The position numbers and the translations under genes are program-made. 64,000 bases of DNA from contig JAHBYV010000004.1 in the NCBI GenBank assembly GCA_019635795.1, positions 124,001 to 188,000 of the forward strand, given 5' to 3'. Shown in pieces: positions 26,496 through 34,618 of the stretch. The DNA comes from Rhizobiaceae bacterium. Lineage in GTDB: Bacteria > Pseudomonadota > Alphaproteobacteria > Rhizobiales > Rhizobiaceae. Each line of letters begins with the position of its first letter. Position 1 is the stretch's first letter. The notes beneath the pieces were generated by a model. It was not told the origin of the DNA. It worked only from the letters and a program-made list of their open reading frames with translations, and did not search any database.

Positions 26496-27824
26496 ATGTC
26501 AAACCGCTTGAAAGTTACCCCCAACGACCTGTCGGCATTCTGGATGCCGTTCACGGCCAATCGGCAATTTAAGCAAGAGCCCAGAATGCTGGTCTCGGCC
26601 AAGGACATGCACTACACCGCTGCGGACGGTCGCAAGATCCTGGACGGCACTGCGGGGTTGTGGTGCGTCAATGCCGGCCACTGCCGTCCGAAAATCACCG
26701 AAGCTATTCAGCAGCAAGCGGCCGAGCTGGATTATGCGCCTGCATTCCAGATGGGACACCCTATTGCTTTTGAACTTGCGAACCGGCTGGTCAACCTCGC
26801 TCCGAAAGGGATGGACCACGTGTTCTTCACGAACTCCGGTTCGGAATCTGTCGAAACAGCATTGAAGATTGCCATCGCCTATCATCGTGCGCGCGGCGAA
26901 GGATCGCGCACCCGACTGATTGGGCGCGAGCGCGGTTATCACGGCGTGAATTTCGGCGGCATTTCCGTTGGAGGCATCGTCACCAACCGTAAAATGTTCG
27001 GCACGTTGCTAGGTGGTGTGGATCACCTGCCGCACACCCACCTACCGCAGAAGAACGCGTTCTCGCGCGGTGTTCCCGAGCATGGCGCGGAGCTTGCCGA
27101 CGAGCTTGAACGCATCGTGACGCTGCACGACGCCTCAACTATCGCGGCTGTTATTATTGAGCCTGTTGCGGGTTCGACTGGCGTTTTGATCCCGCCAAAG
27201 GGCTACCTGCAAAAAATCCGCGATATCTGCACCAAACACGGCATTCTGCTGATTTTTGATGAGGTTATCACCGGCTTTGGACGTCTTGGCGCGCCATTTG
27301 CAGCGGATTACTTCGGCGTTGTGCCAGACATTATGACCACTGCCAAAGGCGTTACCAATGGCGTTATTCCCATGGGCGCGGTTTTTGTTCAAAAGGAAAT
27401 CCACGACGCATTCATGCACGGCCCGGAACATATGATCGAACTGTTCCACGGCTACACTTATTCCGGCAGCCCGATTGCCTGCGCCGCAGCGATTGGCACG
27501 CTGGATACATACAAGGAAGAAGGGCTTCTGACGCGAGGCGAAGAACTCGCGCAGCATTGGGAAGACGCGCTGCATTCGCTGAAAGGCGAGCCGCATGTCA
27601 TCGATATACGCAACATCGGACTTGTAGGCGCTATCGAACTGGAGCCGATTGCAGGGCAGCCGACGAAGCGTGCATTCTCTGCCTTTCTGAAAGCCTATGA
27701 GCGCGGCGCACTTATTCGCACGACTGGCGATATCATTGCGTTGTCGCCGCCGTTGATTATTACGAAGGGCCAGATCGATGAACTGATCGACCATGTGCGC
27801 GAAGTACTGCGCATGATTGATTGA
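26496..27824 (+). CDS. Omega-amino acid--pyruvate (beta-alanine) aminotransferase, class III PLP
   Basis: A 442-residue class III aminotransferase of the beta-alanine:pyruvate group. The opening SAFWMPFTANRQFKQEPRML is characteristic of this group. The PLP lysine lies in TTAKGVTNGVIPMG, and the preceding ILLIFDEVITGFGRLG is the cofactor-binding Asp region. In this context it would transaminate beta-alanine or beta-aminoisobutyrate, the end products of uracil and thymine breakdown, to a semialdehyde. A good AGGA site precedes the start. It is followed, 36 bases on, by the amidohydrolase gene in the same operon. Confidence 0.9.
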   Translation: MSNRLKVTPNDLSAFWMPFTANRQFKQEPRMLVSAKDMHYTAADGRKILDGTAGLWCVNAGHCRPKITEAIQQQAAELDYAPAFQMGHPIAFELANRLVNLAPKGMDHVFFTNSGSESVETALKIAIAYHRARGEGSRTRLIGRERGYHGVNFGGISVGGIVTNRKMFGTLLGGVDHLPHTHLPQKNAFSRGVPEHGAELADELERIVTLHDASTIAAVIIEPVAGSTGVLIPPKGYLQKIRDICTKHGILLIFDEVITGFGRLGAPFAADYFGVVPDIMTTAKGVTNGVIPMGAVFVQKEIHDAFMHGPEHMIELFHGYTYSGSPIACAAAIGTLDTYKEEGLLTRGEELAQHWEDALHSLKGEPHVIDIRNIGLVGAIELEPIAGQPTKRAFSAFLKAYERGALIRTTGDIIALSPPLIITKGQIDELIDHVREVLRMID

Positions 27825-27860
27825 ACGATACCCGCATGAAAATCTGACGAGGAAGACCAA

Positions 27861-29111
27861 GTGGCAGCTCCCGGCGAAAATCTTAGAATCAATGCAGACC
27901 GCTTGTGGGATGCTTTGCAGGAAATGGCCAAGATTGGGCCGGGAGTGGCTGGCGGTAACAACCGCCAGACCTTGACGGATGAAGATGCTGCGGGACGTAG
28001 GCTATTCCAGAAGTGGTGTGAGGAAGCCGGTCTGGCGATGGGTGTTGACCAGATGGGCAATATGTTCGCCTATCGTGAAGGGACAGACCCAAATGCGTTG
28101 CCCGTGTACGTTGGCTCGCACCTTGATACACAGCCTACGGGCGGAAGATATGACGGCGTTCTCGGCGTATTGGGTGCGCTCGAAGTCGTTCGCTCCATGA
28201 ACGATCTGGGCATCAAAACCAAACATCCAATTGTGGTTACGAACTGGACGAACGAGGAGGGCGCGCGCTTTGCTCCGGCAATGCTGGCATCTGGCGTGTT
28301 CGCCGGGGTACATGAACTGGAGTGGGCGTATGGCCGTGTGGATGCGAAGGGCAAACGCTTCGGCGATGAGCTGGAGCGCATTGGCTGGAAAGGTGATGAA
28401 AAGGTCGGCGCGCGTAAAATGCGGGCCTTTTTTGAACTTCACATAGAGCAGGGACCAATCCTTGAAGATGAAGACATCGATATTGGTGTCGTAACGCACG
28501 GTCAGGGCCTGAAGTGGCTGCAAGTCACTATTGTCGGGAAAGAAGCGCATACCGGCTCGACCCCTATGCCTAAACGCCGCAATGCCGGGCTGGGTATGGC
28601 CCGCGTCACGGAACTCGTGCATGAGGTGGCGATGGACTACCAGCCAGATGCTGTTGGCGCGATTGGCCACATGGAGGTCTATCCGAATTCACGCAACATT
28701 ATCGCTGGAAAGACCGTTTTCACCATTGATATCCGGTCTCCGAACAAGGAAGTTCTGGACGAGATGGAAGCGCGCATCCGCGATGGCATCGATACGATCT
28801 GCGAAGCGCTGGACGTACAGTACGAGATTGAGCAGGTCGGGCATTTCGATCCGGTGACTTTCGATGAAGGTTGCGTGAAGGCCATTCGCGATGCTGCTGA
28901 AAGACTTGGCTATTCCCATCGCAACATCGTCTCTGGCGCAGGCCACGATGCTTGCTGGATAAACCGGGTTGCTCCTACCGCGATGGTCATGTGCCCATGC
29001 GTGGACGGGCTTTCGCATAATGAAGCAGAAGAAATAACAAAGGAGTGGGCCGGTGCGGGTTGCGACGTGCTGTTCCACGCGGTGCTTGAGACTGCCGAGA
29101 TCGTCCCCTGA
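27861..29111 (+). CDS. N-carbamoyl-beta-alanine amidohydrolase (M20 family, Zn-dependent)
   Basis: A 416-residue binuclear-zinc hydrolase of the HyuC/AmaB/beta-ureidopropionase group. Metal ligand motifs are visible: GSHLDTQ (His and the following Asp), DGVLG, the NEEG pair of glutamates, and HIEQGP. The dimerisation lid carries GKEAHTGSTPM. The start is GTG with GAGGA 7 bases upstream. It removes the carbamoyl group from N-carbamoyl-beta-alanine, releasing ammonia and CO2, the third step of reductive pyrimidine degradation. A relative acting on N-carbamoyl amino acids cannot be excluded from motifs alone, but the neighbours favour the pyrimidine role. Confidence 0.9.
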   Translation: MAAPGENLRINADRLWDALQEMAKIGPGVAGGNNRQTLTDEDAAGRRLFQKWCEEAGLAMGVDQMGNMFAYREGTDPNALPVYVGSHLDTQPTGGRYDGVLGVLGALEVVRSMNDLGIKTKHPIVVTNWTNEEGARFAPAMLASGVFAGVHELEWAYGRVDAKGKRFGDELERIGWKGDEKVGARKMRAFFELHIEQGPILEDEDIDIGVVTHGQGLKWLQVTIVGKEAHTGSTPMPKRRNAGLGMARVTELVHEVAMDYQPDAVGAIGHMEVYPNSRNIIAGKTVFTIDIRSPNKEVLDEMEARIRDGIDTICEALDVQYEIEQVGHFDPVTFDEGCVKAIRDAAERLGYSHRNIVSGAGHDACWINRVAPTAMVMCPCVDGLSHNEAEEITKEWAGAGCDVLFHAVLETAEIVP

Positions 29112-29143
29112 TCAGGCCTGCCCCGCAATTGAGGAGGAACACA

Positions 29144-30595
29144 ATGTCCAAGGTAATCAAGAACGGCACAATCGTCACCGCGGATCGCACGTACAAGGCG
29201 GACGTCCTTATCAAGCACGGGAAGATCGAAGCCATTGGTCCCGATCTGCATGGCGACCACGAATTCGATGCCAGCGGCTGCTATGTCATGCCGGGAGGCA
29301 TTGATCCCCACACACATCTCGAAATGCCCTTCATGGGGACGTACTCTGCTGACGACTTTGAGAGCGGCACGCGCGCCGCGCTCTCCGGCGGCACGACGAT
29401 GGTGGTGGATTTCTGCCTTCCTTCCCCAAACCAGTCATTGCTGGAAGCCTTGACCATGTGGGACAACAAGACCAGCAAGGCTTGCTGTGATTTTTCATTC
29501 CACATGGCAATCACCTGGTGGGGCGAGCAGGTCTTCAATGAAATGAAGACTGTGGTTGAAAAGGGCATCAACACCTTCAAGCATTTCATGGCGTACAAGG
29601 GTGCGCTGATGGTCAATGACGATGAGATGCTGGCCTCTTTCCAGCGCTGCGCCGAACTCGGTGCTTTGCCTCTGGTACACGCTGAAAACGGTGATGTGGT
29701 TGCTGCCTTGAGCCAAAAGCTTTTGGCGGAAGGGAACAATGGCCCGGAGGGCCATGCCTATTCACGTCCGCCCGAAGTTGAGGGTGAGGCCACGAACCGC
29801 GCTATCATGATCGCGGACATGGCTGGCGTCCCTCTGTACGTGGTGCACACATCTTGCGAGCAATCCCACGAAGCAATTCGCCGCGCTCGCCAGAAAGGTA
29901 TGCGCGTTTATGGAGAGCCGCTAATCCAGCATCTGGTTCTGGATGAGACGGAATATTTCAACAAGGATTGGGACCATTCGGCCCGTCGCGTGATGAGCCC
30001 GCCTTTCCGCAACAAGGCGCATCAGGACTCGCTTTGGGCTGGCCTTCAGGCTGGGTCGCTGCAATGCGTCGCAACGGACCACTGTGCCTTCACGACTGAT
30101 CAAAAGCGCTATGGCGTCGGCGACTTCACAAAAATTCCGAACGGCACTGGAGGGCTTGAGGATCGGCTTCCAGTGCTCTGGACGAAGGGTGTCAATACCG
30201 GTCGGCTTACCATGAATGAGTTTGTCGCGGTGACATCAACCAACATAGCGAAGATCATGAATATGTATCCTCGCAAAGGCGCAATTGTGGAAGGCGCAGA
30301 CGCCGACATCATCGTTTGGGACCCGAAGAAAAAGAAAAAGATTACAGCTAAAGCGCAGCAATCCGTTATTGATTACAACGTGTTCGAGGGTATTGAAGTC
30401 ACCGGCCTGCCGCGCTTTGTTTTTACGCGTGGCGAGCTGGCTGTGAACGACGGCAAGGTGGAGGCCAAGCCGGGCTACGGCGAGTTTGTTTCCCGTGAGC
30501 CGAATGCTGCCGTCAACCGTGCGCTCTCCACATGGAAGGAACTTGTTGCGCCTCGAAAGGTGCAACGCACCGGAATACCGGCTTCGGGTGTGTAG
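29144..30595 (+). CDS. hydA: Dihydropyrimidinase
   Basis: A 483-residue cyclic amidohydrolase. The metal site is complete: H56 and H58 in DPHTHLE, the lysine (about K146) in TFKHFMAYKG expected to be carboxylated, H179 in LVHAENG, the His of VVHTSCEQ, and Asp in CVATDHCAF. It opens dihydrouracil and dihydrothymine to N-carbamoyl-beta-amino acids, the second step of the pathway. The start is the ATG preceded by GAGGAGG; an in-frame TTG 15 bases earlier overlaps that ribosome site and is rejected. It is followed by a stem-loop and then the importer genes. Confidence 0.94.
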   Translation: MSKVIKNGTIVTADRTYKADVLIKHGKIEAIGPDLHGDHEFDASGCYVMPGGIDPHTHLEMPFMGTYSADDFESGTRAALSGGTTMVVDFCLPSPNQSLLEALTMWDNKTSKACCDFSFHMAITWWGEQVFNEMKTVVEKGINTFKHFMAYKGALMVNDDEMLASFQRCAELGALPLVHAENGDVVAALSQKLLAEGNNGPEGHAYSRPPEVEGEATNRAIMIADMAGVPLYVVHTSCEQSHEAIRRARQKGMRVYGEPLIQHLVLDETEYFNKDWDHSARRVMSPPFRNKAHQDSLWAGLQAGSLQCVATDHCAFTTDQKRYGVGDFTKIPNGTGGLEDRLPVLWTKGVNTGRLTMNEFVAVTSTNIAKIMNMYPRKGAIVEGADADIIVWDPKKKKKITAKAQQSVIDYNVFEGIEVTGLPRFVFTRGELAVNDGKVEAKPGYGEFVSREPNAAVNRALSTWKELVAPRKVQRTGIPASGV

Positions 30596-30614
30596 TTTCA
30601 GGGGATGGGAGAGG

Positions 30615-30641
30615 CTATGGCAAGGTTGTCCCTTGCCATAG
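30615..30641 (+). terminator. Stem-loop between dihydropyrimidinase and importer genes
   Basis: A perfect 11-bp stem (CTATGGCAAGG / CCTTGCCATAG) with a 5-base loop, 19 bases after the dihydropyrimidinase stop. No T-run follows, so it may be an attenuator or an mRNA-processing site separating catabolic and transport genes. Confidence 0.55.
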
Positions 30642-30708
30642 ATCGCGAGTCAGGCAACCTGACGTGGGAACAGAAATACAACAATAAACAACAAGCCAGG
30701 ATCGAAAC

Positions 30709-31527
30709 TTGATTCCGACCCAGCAGGAGAGACAGGCGGCCGGCGCATCCAATGCGGTAATTGCGGCGTCCGGCCTTGGCCTTACATTTCAAACGAGCGA
30801 CGGTCCTGTTCAGGCGCTGTCAGATGTGAACCTGACCATAGAAAAAGGAGAGTTCGTTTCCTTTATTGGCCCTTCAGGGTGCGGGAAAACCACCTTTCTG
30901 CGCACCATTGCGGACTTGGAAAAGCCCACGGCGGGAAGCCTGACGGTTAACGGCATGAGCGCCGAGCAGGCGCGCGAAGCCCGAGCCTATGGCTATGTGT
31001 TTCAGGCCGCTGCGCTTTTCCCGTGGCGAACGATAGAGCGGAATGTTGCTCTTCCTCTGGAAATCATGGGCTATTCCAAGGCCGACCAGCAGGAACGCAT
31101 AAGGCGGACGCTTGAACTTGTGAACCTGAGCGAGTTCGGGAAAAAATATCCTTGGCAGTTGTCGGGCGGGATGCAACAGCGAGCGTCAATTGCGCGCGCG
31201 CTGGCATTTGATGCTGACCTGCTTCTTATGGATGAACCGTTTGGCGCGCTGGACGAAATCGTTCGCGACCATCTCAATGAGCAACTGCTGGAATTGTGGG
31301 CGCGCACGAACAAAACCATTTGCTTTGTTACGCACTCGATACCGGAGGCGGTATATCTTTCGACGCGCATAGTGGTGATGTCTCCGCGGCCCGGTCGGGT
31401 CACTGACGTGATTGAATCCACACTGCCACGCGAACGCCCTCTCGACATTCGCGAAACGCCGGAATTCCTCGCTATCGCCGCTCGTGTACGCGATGGGCTG
31501 CGGGCCGGTCACAGCTATGATGAATAG
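30709..31527 (+). CDS. NitT/TauT-type ABC transporter ATP-binding protein
   Basis: A 272-residue ATPase with Walker A GPSGCGKTT (about residue 63), signature LSGGMQQR and Walker B LLLMDEPFGALDE. The start is a TTG preceded by AGGA 7 bases upstream; the first 20 residues are a non-conserved tail before the ABC domain. Together with two permeases and an NMT1-type binding protein it forms an importer placed directly after the pyrimidine degradation enzymes. A pyrimidine substrate is therefore likely but inferred. Confidence 0.88.
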   Translation: MIPTQQERQAAGASNAVIAASGLGLTFQTSDGPVQALSDVNLTIEKGEFVSFIGPSGCGKTTFLRTIADLEKPTAGSLTVNGMSAEQAREARAYGYVFQAAALFPWRTIERNVALPLEIMGYSKADQQERIRRTLELVNLSEFGKKYPWQLSGGMQQRASIARALAFDADLLLMDEPFGALDEIVRDHLNEQLLELWARTNKTICFVTHSIPEAVYLSTRIVVMSPRPGRVTDVIESTLPRERPLDIRETPEFLAIAARVRDGLRAGHSYDE

Positions 31528-31533
31528 CCGCGC

Positions 31534-32412
31534 ATGAAGAGCTTTTCCGAAAAGATAGTGCCCGTCACATCCATCCTGATCGCAATTGTAATCGGGTGGT
31601 ACCTACTGGCGATGGCAATGAATGCCCCATTTCAAAGGGATATGAACAAGCGGGCAGATGTAAGCCCTGGCACTGTGGAATTCCTTCAAAGCACGCTTGC
31701 GCAGGCAAAGCCGATTGTGCCCGCGCCGCATCAGGTTCTAACGAACGTCTATGAAAACACGTTCCTTCGCAAAATCACCAGCAATCGCAGTCTTGTATAT
31801 CATGCTGGTGTGACGCTTTCCTCTACTCTGCTGGGTTTCACTTTCGGTACGATACTCGGTGTTTTGATCGCAGTCGGGATTGTGCATGTTGCCGCGCTTG
31901 ACCGAAGCCTGATGCCCTGGATCATTGCGTCCCAGACTATTCCGATACTTGCCATCGCTCCTATGATCATCGTGGTTCTGGCGGCGGTGAATATTACGGG
32001 GTTGCTCCCCAAGGCGCTTATCTCAACGTATCTTTCATTCTTCCCGGTGGCTGTGGGAATGGTAAAGGGTTTGCGTTCACCAGAGCTGATGCATCTGGAT
32101 CTGATGCATACCTATAATGCCACGTCCGCGCAGGTTTTTTGGAAGCTTAGGGTTCCGGCGTCCGTGCCCTTTCTTTTCGCATCCATGAAAGTCGCGATTG
32201 CCGCCAGCCTTGTGGGCGCAATCGTTGGAGAATTGCCAACCGGAGCGGTTGCGGGGATCGGCGCAAAGCTGCTCAACGCTTCGTATTTTTCCAACACGAT
32301 CGATATGTGGGCGGCTCTTGTAGCGGGGTCGGTCGTAGCTCTTCTGTTGGTTGGACTGGTCGGCGTAGTGTCCAGAGTTGTTGAACGCGCAATGGGAGCG
32401 AGACCGGCATGA
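31534..32412 (+). CDS. ABC transporter permease (BPD_transp_1, NitT/TauT type)
   Basis: A 292-residue inner-membrane permease with about six hydrophobic segments and the cytoplasmic coupling loop LMHTYNATSAQVFWKLRVPAS. An N-terminal periplasmic stretch of some 80 residues lies between the first and second segments. It lies 6 bases after the ATPase gene and overlaps the next permease gene by 4 bases (ATGA), so the two permeases are co-translated and probably form a heterodimer. Confidence 0.88.
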   Translation: MKSFSEKIVPVTSILIAIVIGWYLLAMAMNAPFQRDMNKRADVSPGTVEFLQSTLAQAKPIVPAPHQVLTNVYENTFLRKITSNRSLVYHAGVTLSSTLLGFTFGTILGVLIAVGIVHVAALDRSLMPWIIASQTIPILAIAPMIIVVLAAVNITGLLPKALISTYLSFFPVAVGMVKGLRSPELMHLDLMHTYNATSAQVFWKLRVPASVPFLFASMKVAIAASLVGAIVGELPTGAVAGIGAKLLNASYFSNTIDMWAALVAGSVVALLLVGLVGVVSRVVERAMGARPA

Positions 32413-33521
32413 CCTTCGCTTCACGCTCGTGGCAAGCCTGGCTTGTTCTCCTTTTGGTGGCCTCTGCTTTTGCAACATTGCCCTTTGCAGAAGGATTTGG
32501 TGGAGCGACCGCAGCGATCGTGCTCGGTATGCTGGCTGGGGCGGTGATCGTAGACGGTTTGCCGCTTGGTCAATTTCTCAAGGCCGCAGCACTGTTCGTC
32601 CTCTCGCATGGTGTCGCGTGGCTGCTGCTGGCGGGAATCTCAGGCCACGAAGGCACCGCCACGATGGCTTTTTACCTTGCAGTTGCTTCCGCATGGCTTC
32701 TCGCATGGCGGTGCGTGACGTTGTTATCCGGCCTTAGAGCGAACAACCGGTATCTGAACGGCGCTCTTCGCATTCTCATTCCGGCTATATTTGGTGCCTG
32801 GATTCTTATCATCTGGGAAGCGGTAGTTCGTGGGGCCGGTATTCCGTTTATCCTGTTGCCGCCGCCGTCTGCGGTTGGCCAGCGCATTGTCAGCTCTCTT
32901 CCGGTTTTGGGTGCTGATGTGAGGCAAACGATCTTCAAATCCGTATTCGCAGGCTACATTATCGGATGTGCTGCCGGTTTTGGAACGGCAATTCTGGCGG
33001 ATCGTGTGCCGTTCTTGCGCAAGGGTTTGCTGCCAATCGGCAATATGGTCTCAGCGCTTCCCATCATTGGTGTCGCGCCGATCATGGTAATGTGGTTCGG
33101 CTTTGACTGGCCTTCCAAGGCGGCGGTTGTGGTCGTGATGACCTTCTTCCCGATGCTGGTAAACACGGTGGCGGGACTTGCCGCATCAGGTCACATGGAG
33201 CGCGACCTGATGCGCACATACGCGTCTGGTTACTGGCAAACGCTTGTGAAGCTACGATTGCCGGCCGCAGCACCGTTCATCTTCAATGCACTAAAGATCA
33301 ACTCGACGCTCGCGTTGATCGGGGCCATCGTAGCCGAGTTTTTCGGAACGCCGGTGGTCGGGATGGGTTTCCGTATTTCCACTGAGGTGGGCCGGATGAA
33401 TATAGACATGGTGTGGGCCGAAATCGCTGTTGCGGCAATCGTTGGTTCGGTCTTCTATGGTGTGATCGCTCTGATCGAGAGAGCTACCACGTTCTGGCAT
33501 CCGTCTATCCGCGGAGGATAG
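32409..33521 (+). CDS. ABC transporter permease with hydrophobic N-terminal extension
   Basis: A 370-residue permease whose last 250 residues are an ordinary NitT/TauT-type permease (segment PSAVGQRIVSSLPVLG onward, coupling loop MRTYASGYWQTLVKLRLPAA). The first 110 residues add about four extra membrane segments not found in standard family members of about 260 residues. Their role is unknown. It overlaps the preceding permease by 4 bases and precedes the binding-protein gene by 42 bases. Confidence 0.86.
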   Translation: MTFASRSWQAWLVLLLVASAFATLPFAEGFGGATAAIVLGMLAGAVIVDGLPLGQFLKAAALFVLSHGVAWLLLAGISGHEGTATMAFYLAVASAWLLAWRCVTLLSGLRANNRYLNGALRILIPAIFGAWILIIWEAVVRGAGIPFILLPPPSAVGQRIVSSLPVLGADVRQTIFKSVFAGYIIGCAAGFGTAILADRVPFLRKGLLPIGNMVSALPIIGVAPIMVMWFGFDWPSKAAVVVVMTFFPMLVNTVAGLAASGHMERDLMRTYASGYWQTLVKLRLPAAAPFIFNALKINSTLALIGAIVAEFFGTPVVGMGFRISTEVGRMNIDMVWAEIAVAAIVGSVFYGVIALIERATTFWHPSIRGG

Positions 33522-33563
33522 GCGCAAGATTAACAAAGTGAATCAAACCAGAGGGTCAACAAA

Positions 33564-34535
33564 ATGAAAAAACTGACTTTTTCCTTGTTCGCGACAGCGA
33601 TGGCGCTGAGTGCCTTTCAGGCTAACGCTGCCGATCCTGTAACTCTCCAGTTGAAATGGGTCACGCAGAGCCAGTTTGCAGGCTACTACGTCGCGAAGGA
33701 CAAGGGCTTTTACGAGGAGGAAGGGCTGGACGTTACGATCAAGCCGGGCGGTCCTGATATTGCCCCTGAACAGGTCATTGCAGGCGGCGGCGCTGATGTG
33801 ATCGTTGACTGGATGGGTGGCGCGCTGGCTGCGCGCGATAAGGGCGTGATGCTGGTCAACATCGCTCAACCGTTCAAGAAAGCCGGCATGGAACTGGTCT
33901 GCCCCAAGGATGGTCCGGTTCAGACCGAGAAGGATTTTCCGGGCCGCACATTAGGCGTCTGGTTCTTTGGTAATGAGTATCCGTTCTATGCCTGGATGAA
34001 CAAGCTGGGTTATTCCACCGAAGGCGGTTCCGATGGCGTGACCGTACTGAAGCAGTCTTTCGACGTCCAGCCGCTGATACAGAAGCAGGCCGATTGCATA
34101 TCGGTGATGACGTACAACGAATATTGGCAGCTGATCGACGCCGGTTACAAGCCTGAGGATCTGATTGTTTTCAACTACACAGCAATGGGGAACGATCTTC
34201 TCGAAGACGGCCTTTACGCGATGGAAGACAAGCTTAAAGACCCGGCTTTTGAAGACAAGATGGTGCGTTTCGTCCGTGCTTCCATGAAGGGTTGGAAATA
34301 CGCGACCGAGAACCCTGATGAAGCCGCTGACATCGTGGTCGAAAATGGCGGGCAGGATGAGAACCACCAGCGGCGTATGATGAGCGAAGTTGCAAAGCTG
34401 ATCGACAATGCCGACGGCAAGCTTATCGAAGCCGCCTATGACCGCACAGCCAAGGCTTTGCTTGATCAGAAGATCATTACGAAGGAGCCGTCCGGCGCAT
34501 GGACGAGCGCGATCACCGATAAGGCCATCAAATAA
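33564..34535 (+). CDS. NMT1/ThiY-type ABC transporter substrate-binding protein (putative pyrimidine binder)
   Basis: A 323-residue periplasmic binding protein with a clear signal peptide (MKKLTFSLFATAMALSAFQANA). The mature start, LQLKWVTQSQFAGYYVAKDKG, is the hallmark of the NMT1/THI5 family. Known members bind pyrimidines such as formylaminopyrimidine (ThiY) or related precursors. Location at the end of a uracil/thymine degradation locus suggests a pyrimidine or dihydropyrimidine ligand. Ligand identity is inference; riboflavin- or thiamine-precursor binding are the alternatives. Confidence 0.87.
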   Translation: MKKLTFSLFATAMALSAFQANAADPVTLQLKWVTQSQFAGYYVAKDKGFYEEEGLDVTIKPGGPDIAPEQVIAGGGADVIVDWMGGALAARDKGVMLVNIAQPFKKAGMELVCPKDGPVQTEKDFPGRTLGVWFFGNEYPFYAWMNKLGYSTEGGSDGVTVLKQSFDVQPLIQKQADCISVMTYNEYWQLIDAGYKPEDLIVFNYTAMGNDLLEDGLYAMEDKLKDPAFEDKMVRFVRASMKGWKYATENPDEAADIVVENGGQDENHQRRMMSEVAKLIDNADGKLIEAAYDRTAKALLDQKIITKEPSGAWTSAITDKAIK

Positions 34536-34547
34536 TATCGATTGGCC

Positions 34548-34586
34548 GCCGCCTCCCTCTCCTTATCAGGAAAGGGAGGCGGCTTT
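34548..34586 (+). terminator. Terminator of the pyrimidine importer operon
   Basis: A perfect 11-bp stem (GCCGCCTCCCT / AGGGAGGCGGC), with further pairing inside the loop (TCCT/AGGA), followed by TTTCCC. It lies 12 bases after the binding-protein stop and is convergent with the ThDP enzyme gene. Confidence 0.8.
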
Positions 34587-34618
34587 CCCATTATGCCCGC
34601 CGGATTGTAACCGCGAGC

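Noticed and set aside
22909-33000. Possible Rut (oxidative) pyrimidine pathway
   Set aside because: No RutA/RutB/RutF-like genes are present; only the regulator resembles the Rut system, and the enzymes are those of the reductive route.
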